A DNA stretch of 39,092 nucleotides from Frankiaceae bacterium (GTDB lineage Bacteria; Actinomycetota; Actinomycetes; BP-191). The notes under the pieces were generated by a model. The model was not told the DNA's origin and made no database searches. It saw only the letters and a list, made by a program, of their open reading frames with translations. Below, one piece after another: positions 24,901 through 31,897 of this stretch (its first letter is position 1; each line of letters starts with the position of its first letter). Made by a program: the position numbers and the translations under genes. The stretch spans positions 1 to 39,092 of the forward strand of contig JAVEEC010000103.1 of the NCBI GenBank assembly GCA_030840645.1. The letters run 5' to 3'.

Positions 24901-26698
24901 CTTCCCCGCCGCGTCCGGCGTTCCGTTGCCGCTGCTGCACGGCGGCGCGACCGCGCCGGACGTGTATGTCTCGGGTGCGGAGGCGTACGTGCTCGGCTCG
25001 CGGGGCAACGGCCGCGGCTGCGCGCTGTGGCGGGTCCGGCCCGGCGCCGGGCCCGGCGGGACCGACGTCGCGGAGTTCGCGGGGCAGCCGGGCGTCGCGC
25101 GGTCGGGCGCGGGGCTCGGCGGCGCCGGGTGCGCGGTGGGCGCCGCGCCGGGCGCTGCCGGCCGGCTCGCGGTCGTGACCGCGGAACGCGCGACCGGCGG
25201 GACGGAGGCATCCGTCCTGGCCGCGGTGAGCGTCGACGACGGCGCGACCGCGTGGCGTTCGAACCCGGCCGCCACGCTGACGGCGAGGGCCAACGGCACC
25301 GGCCTCGCGATGAGCGGTGTCGCGACGACGGGCGGCGAGAACGTCCTGGCGTACGCGGCGTCCGACGGCACCATCCACCTCGCCGCGAGCCCGGACGGCA
25401 CGGTGTACCTGGATCGCGGCAGCCTCTCCGTCGGGCCCGCCGACATCGGCGACCTCACCGCCGCTCCTGACGGCGTGCTGTACCTGGGCCTGACCACCAG
25501 CGCGGGCGGCCCGGCCGTCGTCGTCGCGCGCAGCGCGGACGGCGGCCGGACGTGGGCGGCGTCGACGCTGCACCGGCCGGCCGGCGACGCGGCGCGGGTG
25601 CCGTCGAGCGCGCCGTCGGTCGCGGTCGATGCGGCGGGCACGGCGTACGCGACGTGGTCGGACGACCGCGCGGTCTACCTCAGCCGCTCCGTACGCGGCC
25701 GCTGGTCGGCGCCGGCCCTCGTGTCCGACGGCGTGACCGGCGTGCTGCCGACCGTTGCGGCCGGCGCCGCGGGCCGGGTCGCGGTGGCGTTCTACGGCGT
25801 GCCGGGAACGCGGACGGCCGGCGCCGCGGACCCGTACCTGCGCTGGTACGGCTACCTCGCCCGCAGCGTCGACGCGACCGCCACGCGACCGCACTGGGAC
25901 GTCGCGGTCGCGACACCGGCATCGGTGCACCAGGGCCGGGTCTGCGTCGCCGAGCCGTGCCCGCGCGAGACGGCATCGGGCGTCGCGCCGGTGGACGACG
26001 TGATCGCCAGGACGGCCGCGCTCGGACGGGCCCGGGTACGGCTCGGCGAGGGGGGCCGGCTCGGCATCGCATACACCGTGCGGACCGTCGGGACGGACGG
26101 CGCGGCGACCGCGATCGGGTACGTGCGGCCGTGTACAGGACCGTTCCTCGTCGCCGACCCGGCGCTGCCGCCGTGCACGTCGAAGGGCGCCGTTCCGCCG
26201 ATCACGCCGCGCCCCGACCCGGCCCCGCTCCCGGTCGTGACGGTGCCGTCGATCGCGCCGTGCTCGCCGGTGCCGCCGCCCCCGGCGCACCAGCCGTCAC
26301 GTCCGCGTGACCGCGAACGCCCGCGCCGGACGGAGCCAGAATCCCCGAACGAGCCCGGTCACCAGCGGGGGCTGCCGCCGCTGCTGGTCCCGCCGCCGCA
26401 GGGCGCGCCCGCGAACGGCCGGCCGTTCAACACCGAGCAGAGCGCGCAGAACCAGGGGCAGCAGCAGGCGCAGAACCAGTCGCAGGGCCAGGGTCAGGGC
26501 GGCGCCGCGATCGAGCCCGACGACCAGGAGCAGGGCCAGGTCGCGTCGGTCGAGGAGTACGCGATGTCCGACCGCCGGGCCGGACTGCCCGTCGCGCTGT
26601 ACGCGAGCAGCCTGCTGCTGGCGACCGCGTTCGCGGTGCGTGGCAGCCGCGCCCTCTCGCGTTCTGTGCAGGAGTCTCGCCCCTCTCGAGCGCGGTGA
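21896..26698 (+). CDS. Giant surface protein: NHL propeller, Asp-box region, C-terminal membrane anchor
   Basis: The 1600-residue protein has a signal peptide (residues 1-26). From about 112 to 900 it has repeated NHL/SMP-30-type blades, each marked by GDGGPA..., L..D..G.LY.AD, N..VR.V and V.G, with at least five full copies. From about 1050 to 1380 there is a second beta-rich part with a sialidase-type Asp box (SADGGRTW, near 1212). A Pro-rich linker follows (about 1420-1480), then a Gln/Asn/Gly-rich stretch (about 1500-1530), one hydrophobic helix (about 1564-1582) and an Arg/Ser tail. This suggests a protein held in the membrane by its C-terminus with two propellers outside the cell. It overlaps the PD40 gene by 20 nt. 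A binding or adhesion role is likely; enzymatic activity is not indicated. Confidence 0.85.
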   Translation: MSTSARRRVVVAALLLATATPTLSRASGPATGVPSRGATVRVPLDGRGSIEVTIPDDVLGRARPGGTTSLRATRTASSSSKGAAVASAPSRPAGDLSADGARQFPADAAATPGTVASIAGGYCEGYPAGEATISPTRLTYDRDGRLWWVDDDQSIVNGGNHDRGSSLLRTLDAAGRVRTVAPLIEPQEGREDRQDLHSWMRSRPVADPRGGVLVQVSHNLFGGYNARYGDGPLSGAIYRFTADGRRELIAGRPDLPLAPTTHGDADGPPATQSVIGYVSSIATDDAGNVYFAESTSPAYFDHPRANLVRVVNRTDDTLRYYAGTPDEVTVAPGAIGTLASDLEPGDATSLLPGRGNGGSARKARFALVPAMQVRNDVLYLLDLIADPAKRARGQDIATGQVRAVNLGLGDRAGATVAYGVPLPVGAVDGVAGGTQPVSGSAGDGGPARAATFLLDVTNQTGDLAIDRAGTLYIADSLADRVRAVDPRTALIRTVAGTGTGGEAVEAAPATAAALWQPVGITVDPQDRLVLADYLNARVRRLDGDGRLRAVVGRGPTPCGDGQLATGRSVNGGAMFGDVSDTAVDSKGRVYVGDVRYHQVRRVDPDGRVRVVVGQPTRCVGNYLTGLAVPGSCPGLGTQYGDGGPYAAAGLAAPHFLATDLYDNLYVSDVDRVRYVNFADRPVSVHGITVAPGTIATVVTYPSRTVRVTGTAWGVPLDIEFPAPIGDLAVDDAGNLYVADPVLDYVYRLGPCGHTGLLVGTGQSPARGGDGDGGPAHEARVSPRGLAFDRARRALLISDMNGSSTAVVAGTTVTEVGGNRIRAVNLGDRAARVFGVTVGVGTIETVAGTRSCLYCSTGDGQPAIDAGISAGSTLAIGAGGRLYVTDPFFQRVRVVLPDGRIAGVTSFWPEGDWNALPPAGYRGDGGQAMEAWFGLWYYRNWQGVGVVGSVTATPAGDLLVADASGRVRRVRDAYDAPLRTAVAAPGPPGAGVGFSATTMLEDDFPAASGVPLPLLHGGATAPDVYVSGAEAYVLGSRGNGRGCALWRVRPGAGPGGTDVAEFAGQPGVARSGAGLGGAGCAVGAAPGAAGRLAVVTAERATGGTEASVLAAVSVDDGATAWRSNPAATLTARANGTGLAMSGVATTGGENVLAYAASDGTIHLAASPDGTVYLDRGSLSVGPADIGDLTAAPDGVLYLGLTTSAGGPAVVVARSADGGRTWAASTLHRPAGDAARVPSSAPSVAVDAAGTAYATWSDDRAVYLSRSVRGRWSAPALVSDGVTGVLPTVAAGAAGRVAVAFYGVPGTRTAGAADPYLRWYGYLARSVDATATRPHWDVAVATPASVHQGRVCVAEPCPRETASGVAPVDDVIARTAALGRARVRLGEGGRLGIAYTVRTVGTDGAATAIGYVRPCTGPFLVADPALPPCTSKGAVPPITPRPDPAPLPVVTVPSIAPCSPVPPPPAHQPSRPRDRERPRRTEPESPNEPGHQRGLPPLLVPPPQGAPANGRPFNTEQSAQNQGQQQAQNQSQGQGQGGAAIEPDDQEQGQVASVEEYAMSDRRAGLPVALYASSLLLATAFAVRGSRALSRSVQESRPSRAR

Positions 26699-26711
26699 CC
26701 TGCACAGAACG
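26660..26711. terminator. Bidirectional terminator hairpin between NHL and VWA genes
   Basis: Perfect 13-bp arms (CGTTCTGTGCAGG 26660-26672; CCTGCACAGAACG 26699-26711) are separated by 26 nt that include the NHL gene stop. The two flanking genes are convergent, so a shared terminator is the simplest role. The arms have lower GC than the surroundings, which makes chance less likely. Confidence 0.6.
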
Positions 26712-26728
26712 AGTCGGGCGGGCGCGCA

Positions 26729-28237
26729 CTAGGCGCGACGGGTCCGCGGCGCGGTCCTCGTCGCGGCGGCGGCGGCCGCCGCGGTCAGCGCGGCGGCGGC
26801 GAGCAGCCACGGCAACGGGTCCTGCGCGTCGTCGGTCCGCTCCTCGGCCACCTGCTCGTTCGTCTCGTCCTGCGGGCGGACGGCGGCGTTCGGCTGCGCG
26901 GCGCTGCCCTGCTGCACGTTCGCCCCGGGAAGGGGCGCGGGGGGCGGCGGTGGCAGCGGCGGCACGACCGCGGGCGGCGGGGGCGCGACGCCCGGACCGG
27001 GCGCGGCCGGCGGCGGTGGCTGCACGACCGGTGGCGCAACGGCGACCGCCGCGGCCCCGCAGCGGACGGTCACGGTGGCGGTCGCGACCGCGCCCGCGTA
27101 CCTCGCGGTCACCGGCAGGTCGTGCCGCGACGCGGTGGCCGCGACCGGGCAGGTGACCGGTACGCCGACGGTCAGGCCGCGCGCGGTGCCGTCGAGCGGC
27201 AGCGTCACGGTGAGCGGGCGGAAGGCCGGGTCGGCGGAACGCGCGCGGACGTCGAGGGTCGCCCTCGGGTGCAGCGCGCGGACCGCGGTCTCGACCGCCG
27301 ACGCGGTCCGCGTGGTGTTGCAGACGAACGGCGCGCCGCCGGGCACGACGTCGTCGCCCGCGAAGCCGCCGCACCGCAGCCCGCCCGCGGGCACGTACGT
27401 CCCGGCGGCGGCGGACAGGCGCGCGAGGTCGGTGACCCCGCCCGCGTAGCCCATGACGACGAGACCGACGTGGCCGACGTGCGCGGCGGCCAGCGCCGCT
27501 CCGACCGCGGCCGAGGTGGGCGTGCCGGACGGCGAGCCGAGCTCCTGGTCAGTGACGCTGACGACGAGCCGCGCGGCGTCCGGCCGCCAGCCGGCCACCT
27601 GGCCGGGCGCGACCGCGTCCTGGAAGTCGTCGTTCGCCGAGCCGGGCGAGCCGCGGCCGGTGAGCAGCTGCTCGACGCCGAGCAGCTGGGCCTGCTCGCG
27701 CTCGTAGACGAGGCCGCTGTCGCTCGTCGAGACGAGCACCTCGGGCCGGACCGCGGCGAGCGCCGGGAGGAACGCCGCGACCGGACCGACCGGCGCCACC
27801 CGGCGGAAGAGCACCGGCGAGCGGTACGACGGGTTGTTCGGGTCGGTCACCGGGTCGGCCTGGCGCGGATCGCCGTGCGGCGCGGTGCCGCCGCCGGCGC
27901 GCAGGTCGTCGGCGCGCGGCGCGGAGCCCGCCAGCGCGAGGCCGACGTTGAGGTCGACGCCGTCCGCGGCGAGCCGCCGGACCGCCGTCGCGAGCTGGCT
28001 GCGCACGTCCGCGAGCGGCAGGGTCATCGACGTCGACACGTCGAGGAGCACCATGACGTCGGCGCGCAACGGCAGCGCCGCGACCCGCGCCCGCACCGGC
28101 ACGACGGCGCTCGCACCGGCGGCGACGTCGACCGTCGCGCCGGTCAGGACGACTCGCGGCAACGGAGCGGGAGCGGCGGACGCGACGACCGAGCCGAGCA
28201 GCAGCACGAGGCCCGACGCGCGCGAGAGGCCCCTCAC
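26729..28237 (-). CDS. Secreted VWA-domain protein with C-terminal membrane anchor
   Basis: The 502-residue protein has a signal peptide, then a beta strand region and a von Willebrand A domain starting near residue 60 with an intact MIDAS motif DVSTSM (Asp66, Ser68, Ser70), DLNVGLALAG and VVSVTDQELG. A beta-rich region with two Cys pairs follows, then a Pro-rich linker (PPPPPAAPGPG... near 415-450), an acidic segment, and an Ala/Leu hydrophobic helix with an Arg-rich tail. VWA domains bind partners through a metal ion at MIDAS. The GTG start at 28237 overlaps the TGA of the upstream gene by four bases (GTGA). The C-terminal layout is the same as that of the NHL protein that faces it. The partner and function are not known. 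Confidence 0.83.
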   Translation of the reverse strand: MRGLSRASGLVLLLGSVVASAAPAPLPRVVLTGATVDVAAGASAVVPVRARVAALPLRADVMVLLDVSTSMTLPLADVRSQLATAVRRLAADGVDLNVGLALAGSAPRADDLRAGGGTAPHGDPRQADPVTDPNNPSYRSPVLFRRVAPVGPVAAFLPALAAVRPEVLVSTSDSGLVYEREQAQLLGVEQLLTGRGSPGSANDDFQDAVAPGQVAGWRPDAARLVVSVTDQELGSPSGTPTSAAVGAALAAAHVGHVGLVVMGYAGGVTDLARLSAAAGTYVPAGGLRCGGFAGDDVVPGGAPFVCNTTRTASAVETAVRALHPRATLDVRARSADPAFRPLTVTLPLDGTARGLTVGVPVTCPVAATASRHDLPVTARYAGAVATATVTVRCGAAAVAVAPPVVQPPPPAAPGPGVAPPPPAVVPPLPPPPPAPLPGANVQQGSAAQPNAAVRPQDETNEQVAEERTDDAQDPLPWLLAAAALTAAAAAAATRTAPRTRRA

Positions 28238-29196
28238 GAGTCGAGCGCCAGGACGTACGCGACCGCCGTGTACGCGCACGGCGGCTGGTTGCAGTGCACC
28301 GCGAACGACCCGCCGGTCACGCCCTCATACGTGCCGATCGCGGAGGCGAACGACACGTTGACGTACGGGTCGTCTGAGCCCGGTAGCGGGTGCGCCAGCG
28401 GGTCGCGCGTCGTCACGCTGCCGGTGGTCGAGCCGTAGCTCGAACAGATCGGCCGAGCCGTCGCGACGAGCGTGTCCTGCGCCGAGCGGGCGCCGTACGC
28501 GCCGGGGCAGAGCGCGTAGTCGTACCCGCCGCCCTTCGTCGGGTGGACGGCGAGGACGACGCCCGCGAGCATCCGCCGCCCGATCGTCGGGACCGTCCAC
28601 GTGCCGCCGTCGGTCTGGTACAGCGCCGTCGCCGGCTGCGTCGCGTGTACAGGAATCGGGGCGGTGACGTACGGCACCGCGTAGAGGTGGCGGACGGTCG
28701 TCACCGGCTCGCTGCCCACGTAGCCGCGCAGGGTGAACGACACCGTCGCGCCGAGCGGCCCCCCGAGCGCCAGGACGTAGTCGCCGGCCGGGATGGTCTT
28801 GGCCGACGCCGAGGACGTCAGCTCGGCGTTCTGGCAGTCCGGCCTGCCGCAGGCGAACGCCGGGGTCGTCGTCGCGATCCGGAACACCGGGCCGCTGCCG
28901 CGTTCGAGGGTCAGCGTGACCGCGGCGAACGCGCCCGTCGACGTCAGCGAGAACCGTCCGGTGTCGGCGCGGTCGGGGACGGTGAGCGGCTTGCGCAGCC
29001 GGACGTGCACGATGCTGCCCGCGCGGCCGGAGACAGTGAACGCCTCGTCCGCGACGACGACGGGGTTCCCCGGGTGGCCGGGCCGCGCGGCGGGCAGCGC
29101 CGGCGGGCGCGCGGTCGCGACGGCGGCGACGCCCGTCGTCAGGACGCAGCAGACCGCGGCCGCGACGAGCGCGGACCATCGCTGCTGCCTGGTCAC
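28234..29196 (-). CDS. Secreted protein of unknown function
   Basis: The 320-residue protein has a signal peptide (MTRQQRW start, hydrophobic core, cleavage near residue 29) and is predicted to be mostly beta. It contains several Cys residues, in pairs CGRPDC, CPGAYG...C and CNQPPC, that could form disulfides outside the cell. A jelly-roll-like pattern (IVHVRLRKPL, GRFSLTSTG, GDYVLALGG, VSFTLRGYVG) is seen in residues 50-160. No family recognised. It is translationally coupled to the VWA gene, so it may be its partner. The GTG start at 29196 was taken because it precedes the signal peptide directly; no strong ribosome site is seen. Confidence 0.7.
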   Translation of the reverse strand: MTRQQRWSALVAAAVCCVLTTGVAAVATARPPALPAARPGHPGNPVVVADEAFTVSGRAGSIVHVRLRKPLTVPDRADTGRFSLTSTGAFAAVTLTLERGSGPVFRIATTTPAFACGRPDCQNAELTSSASAKTIPAGDYVLALGGPLGATVSFTLRGYVGSEPVTTVRHLYAVPYVTAPIPVHATQPATALYQTDGGTWTVPTIGRRMLAGVVLAVHPTKGGGYDYALCPGAYGARSAQDTLVATARPICSSYGSTTGSVTTRDPLAHPLPGSDDPYVNVSFASAIGTYEGVTGGSFAVHCNQPPCAYTAVAYVLALDS

Positions 29197-29227
29197 GTGG
29201 AGACCTTCGGTACGCCCCGGAGGGTGT

Positions 29228-29263
29228 CCTGCCGGCCGGGTGAGGGGGCTCCCGGCCGGCAGG
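29228..29263 (-). terminator. Strong terminator-like hairpin
   Basis: A perfect 13-bp inverted repeat (CCTGCCGGCCGGG 29228-29240; CCCGGCCGGCAGG 29251-29263) with a 10-nt loop lies 18 nt after the stop of the 141-residue gene and 32 nt before the start of the next minus-strand gene. The stem is strong and GC-rich without a T-tract. Confidence 0.7.
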
Positions 29264-29280
29264 GATCGTTCAGCCGCCTC

Positions 29281-29706
29281 TTAGCCGAGCGAGAGGATCA
29301 CCGGGCTGGACGTGCAGGACGCCGACGTCGTGCAGACCGTCGTCTGGACGTAGGAGTCGAACGCGTTGTCGAAGAGCGTCTTCTGCCCGCCGACGACGTG
29401 CACGACGAACACCGCCGGCAGGGTCTCGCTGGAGAGGTCGCCGTCGATGTGGCAGTCGTTCGCGCCGGTGCAGCCGGCGACGCGCGGGCCGGCCGAGTCG
29501 ACGCGGACGATGTTGATGTCGAACGTCTCGGTGGCGGTGCCGCCGGTGACGTGGACGTCGGCGCCGTACGACGGGTCGGTGGCGTCGATGGTGAGGTGGA
29601 TCTCGACGTGCTCGGTCGGGAACGCGCTGCTCGGGGCGGCGGTCACCGCGACGGCGCCGGCGGCGAGGCCGAGGACGGCGAGGGAACGGGCGATGCGGTT
29701 GGACAC
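29281..29706 (-). CDS. Small secreted protein of unknown function
   Basis: The 141-residue protein has a signal peptide (cleavage near PSSA|FP, residue 28) and about 113 mature residues in alternating beta strands (EIHLTIDATDPSY, ATETFDINIVRVDS, AVFVVHVVGG). It has four cysteines in two pairs (CTGANDC, CTTSASC) that suggest two disulfides. The family is not recognised; the strand pattern would suit a small beta-sandwich. GGAGG five nt before the GTG at 29706 fixes the start. A strong hairpin follows the stop, so it is probably a single-gene transcript. Confidence 0.68.
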   Translation of the reverse strand: MSNRIARSLAVLGLAAGAVAVTAAPSSAFPTEHVEIHLTIDATDPSYGADVHVTGGTATETFDINIVRVDSAGPRVAGCTGANDCHIDGDLSSETLPAVFVVHVVGGQKTLFDNAFDSYVQTTVCTTSASCTSSPVILSLG

Positions 29707-29770
29707 TGGTCCTCCAGACAGGTGGGGCGCGGGGGCGGAAAGCCCCGCAAGCCGTACAGATGCCGCGACC

Positions 29771-29813
29771 CGCCGGAAAGGTTGACCGGCGCGCCGGGAG
29801 GATTTCCCGGCGC
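29771..29813. other. Two adjoining hairpins in the divergent spacer
   Basis: CGCCGG / CCGGCG (29771-29776, 29786-29791; 9-nt loop) directly abuts GCGCCGGGA / TCCCGGCGC-like arms (29791-29799, 29805-29813; 5-nt loop), sharing base 29791. They lie 58 nt before the plus-strand gene and upstream of the minus-strand gene. A structured leader or an operator pair is possible. No known riboswitch class was recognised. Confidence 0.3.
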
Positions 29814-29820
29814 CGCGACC

Positions 29821-29846
29821 GAACCCTTGACCTGCGAACCGTCGTT
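29821..29846 (+). promoter_or_regulatory. Possible ECF-sigma-type promoter
   Basis: GAACC (29821-29825) and CGTT (29843-29846), 17 nt apart, fit the -35/-10 pattern of stress-type (ECF) sigma promoters. They lie 24 nt before the GTG of the duplicated exported protein. This is a weak, short match. Confidence 0.2.
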
Positions 29847-29870
29847 GCACCGCTCGTGGAGAGGACCCCC

Positions 29871-31100
29871 GTGCGCACCCGTTCCGCGCTGCTCGCCGCC
29901 ACGCTCCTGGCGGGCGTCGCCGCGCTCCCGGCCGCGCACGCCGCCACGGTCGTCTCGCGCCCGGACGCGTGCACGGTCGGGTACGCCGCGCCGACCGGGG
30001 ACGCGCCCGTCCTCTACGCGGTGCCGAACGACGCCGACCTCGACGTCACCCACGTCACCTGGCAGGTCGGCCCGGCCGACGTCGTCGTGACCGCGGTGGT
30101 CGCGAAGCTCGCGGACCGTCCCGCCACCGCGTGGGGCGACGAGTTCGACGCCGTCGTGACGGACCGGGTGACCGGGCAGCAGGTGACGTTCGGCTACTTC
30201 CGCACGCCGTCCGGCGGCGGCCCGGTGTTCTACGGCGGCAAGGTCCCCCAGCGGAAGTCGGCAGCCGGCTTCGCGTGGAACGCCTACCCCGGCGGGCCGA
30301 CCCAGCTCGTCACCGACTTCGACGTCGCGCGCAGCCAGGTCGTCATCACGATCCCGCGCGCGGACCTCGCGCGGGCGTTCGGCACGACGTTCGGCAAGCT
30401 GGTCCTCACCGGCCTCGGCGTGAACACCTACGCGCTCGACGCCGCGTACGACCCGATGATGTCGGACTTCGGCAAGGCCGCGCTCGACCCGAAGGCCGTC
30501 GCCCTGCCGGCGATCGACTGCGACCGCTGGCGGGCCAAGCGCGGCCCGAAGCCGCCCGCGCCGAGCCCCTGCGTCGTGGAGTTCGCCGCGCTCACCGGCG
30601 ACGAGACCTCGCGCACCAGCGACGTCGTGCCGACCCGCGACGACAGCGTCGACGTCGCCCGGGTCACGTACCGGCTGACCGCCAAGGACCTGCTCGTCAC
30701 CGTGCGGGTCTCGCGGCTCACGGACCATCCGCTGTTCGGTACGGGGCAGGGGTACTCCGCGCTGTTCGCGTACCGCGGCGCGGTCGCGCAGTTCGGCGTC
30801 ACGCGCGACGCCGTCGACGGCACCAAGGTCCGCCAGTACGGCGGGACCACGGTCTCGCCGCTCACCGTGGTCGCGGCGTTCGACCAGCTGCGCCAGAGCA
30901 TCACGCTGACCATCCCGCGGGCCGCGGTCGCGACGGCGTTCGGGCTGAAGGACACCCGCGCGCTGGTCGTCACGAGCCCGGCGGCGAACGCGTTCTGGAC
31001 GCTGAACGGCCAGTCCGTCTCGACGGCTGACGGCGACGCGAGCGCGGGCGGCCGCACGCTGTCGTTCCCGGCCTGCGACAAGTCGCTCGCCCACCACTAG
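29871..31100 (+). CDS. Secreted protein made of two tandem homologous domains
   Basis: The 409-residue protein has a signal peptide (cleavage near AHA|AT, residue 24) followed by two repeats of about 170 residues beginning at Cys34 and Cys234. They share the C-V-(G/E)-(Y/F)-AA-x-TGD opening, an LDVTHVTWQV / VDVARVTYRL strand, LADRP / LTDHP, and an almost parallel VVITIPRADLARAFG / ITLTIPRAAVATAFG segment near their ends. This is internal duplication. The strand pattern suggests a beta-sandwich, perhaps carbohydrate- or ligand-binding, but no family was recognised. The GTG start follows a clear GAGAGGA site. Paired Cys residues occur at the domain borders. Confidence 0.72.
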   Translation: MRTRSALLAATLLAGVAALPAAHAATVVSRPDACTVGYAAPTGDAPVLYAVPNDADLDVTHVTWQVGPADVVVTAVVAKLADRPATAWGDEFDAVVTDRVTGQQVTFGYFRTPSGGGPVFYGGKVPQRKSAAGFAWNAYPGGPTQLVTDFDVARSQVVITIPRADLARAFGTTFGKLVLTGLGVNTYALDAAYDPMMSDFGKAALDPKAVALPAIDCDRWRAKRGPKPPAPSPCVVEFAALTGDETSRTSDVVPTRDDSVDVARVTYRLTAKDLLVTVRVSRLTDHPLFGTGQGYSALFAYRGAVAQFGVTRDAVDGTKVRQYGGTTVSPLTVVAAFDQLRQSITLTIPRAAVATAFGLKDTRALVVTSPAANAFWTLNGQSVSTADGDASAGGRTLSFPACDKSLAHH

Positions 31101-31102
31101 CA

Positions 31103-31118
31103 ACCGCGCTGCCGCGGT
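31103..31118 (+). terminator. Short hairpin after the duplicated-domain gene
   Basis: ACCGCG / CGCGGT arms (6 bp, loop CTGC) begin two nt after the stop at 31100. The stem is short without a T-tract, but it sits immediately before the promoter of the next gene. Confidence 0.4.
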
Positions 31119-31128
31119 CGCTTCGCGG

Positions 31129-31134
31129 TAGGTT
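31129..31134 (+). promoter_or_regulatory. -10 box of probable leaderless small-protein promoter
   Basis: TAGGTT ends 6 nt before the ATG at 31141, and no ribosome site is present. The spacing and sequence match the boxes before helY, dop and pafA. Confidence 0.5.
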
Positions 31135-31140
31135 CGCGCC

Positions 31141-31365
31141 ATGGCCTTCCGACGCCCCGCGCGGCCCGCCGAGCCGGTGACCGACCCCGCCGAGGCGCGG
31201 GTCCACCCCGCCGCCGAGGTCTACGTCGGCACCACGATCGAGCCCGAGGAGGGCGCGGTCGCGCGGATCGACAGCGCCGCCGACGTCGACCCGAACTTCA
31301 AGAAGCACGGCGCCGTCGGTGGCCCCGGCGGCGCGGGCGGGTTCGGCGGCGCGGGCACCAAGTAG
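31141..31365 (+). CDS. Small Gly-rich protein of unknown function
   Basis: The 74-residue protein has no signal peptide. A Pro/Arg-rich start is followed by an acidic middle (VGTTIEPEEGAVARIDSAADVDPNF) and a Gly/Ala-rich tail (GGPGGAGGFGGAGTK), probably largely disordered. The gene has its own -10 box and is closed by an 8-bp hairpin, so it looks like a real single-gene unit just before the RsbW-like gene. No family was recognised. Confidence 0.55.
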   Translation: MAFRRPARPAEPVTDPAEARVHPAAEVYVGTTIEPEEGAVARIDSAADVDPNFKKHGAVGGPGGAGGFGGAGTK

Positions 31366-31385
31366 CGCCCGCGTTTGCGCGGGCG
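31366..31385 (+). terminator. Terminator hairpin after the 74-residue gene
   Basis: A perfect 8-bp stem (CGCCCGCG / CGCGGGCG) with loop TTTG starts directly after the TAG stop. It is compact and strong. Confidence 0.6.
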
Positions 31386-31437
31386 GCGGAGCGGAGAAAA
31401 CGGTCTCCGACACCCGCGACCCCGCTTGGAGCAGCAC

Positions 31438-31881
31438 GTGGAGATCTCGCTCGCGCTGAACCTGCCGCGAGACGAGCTGAGCGTCCCCGTTGCGCGGCGG
31501 ATCGTGGACGCGTCGATGCGGACCGTCGGCGTCGAGGACGCCTGTGTCGACGACGTCGCGCTCGCGTTGAGCGAGGCCTGCACCAACGTGCTCCAGCACT
31601 CGGGACCCGGCGACGAGTACGTCGTCGCGCTCCGCCTCGACGACGCCGTCTGCTCGATCGAGGTGCGCGACCTCGGTCACGGCTTCGACTTCGACACCCT
31701 CGACACCGGCGCGCCGGACACCGACGAGGAACGCGGCCGCGGCGTCGCGCTGATGCGGCTGCTCGTGGACCGCGTGCAGTTCGAGTCGAAGCCCGAGTCG
31801 GGGTCGGTCGTACACCTGGAGAAGCAGCTCAACTACGCCGACGGCTCGCTGCTCGACCGGGCCATCACCGGCGGGCTCTGA
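31438..31881 (+). CDS. RsbW-like ATP-binding protein (anti-sigma-type HATPase)
   Basis: The 147-residue single-domain GHKL ATPase shows N-box LSEACTNVLQHS (Glu46, Asn50), G1 VRDLGHGFDFD (Asp78, Gly80, Gly82) and G2 RGRGVALM, matching HATPase_c_2 anti-sigma kinases of the RsbW/SpoIIAB type. Such proteins bind and inhibit a sigma factor and phosphorylate an antagonist. Neither partner gene is nearby, so the sigma factor or STAS antagonist must be encoded elsewhere. The GTG at 31438 is supported by TTGGAG six nt upstream. A short GGAGA/TCTCC inverted repeat occurs in its leader (31391-31406). Confidence 0.82.
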   Translation: MEISLALNLPRDELSVPVARRIVDASMRTVGVEDACVDDVALALSEACTNVLQHSGPGDEYVVALRLDDAVCSIEVRDLGHGFDFDTLDTGAPDTDEERGRGVALMRLLVDRVQFESKPESGSVVHLEKQLNYADGSLLDRAITGGL

Positions 31882-31886
31882 CCCCC

Positions 31887-31896
31887 GCCGTACGGC
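31887..31896. terminator. Palindrome between RsbW-like gene and prcA
   Basis: GCCGTACGGC is a 10-bp perfect palindrome lying in the 16-nt gap between two convergent stop codons, with flanking C5 and G5 runs that could extend the stem. It is a possible shared terminator but a weak one. Confidence 0.25.
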
Positions 31897-31897
31897 C

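Noticed and set aside
22100-26290. 1396-codon open frame on the minus strand opposite the NHL gene
   Set aside because: It is a mirror of the NHL gene codons, with Arg/Gly/Asp-rich composition and no start signal or domain.
26430-26530. Gln/Asn-rich stretch as tandem DNA repeat
   Set aside because: The repetition is at the amino-acid level, with irregular cag/aac order, and is better read as the linker of the NHL protein.
18018-31897. Genomic island or prophage
   Set aside because: No integrase, transposase, tRNA target, attachment repeats or phage structural genes are visible, and composition looks like the flanks.
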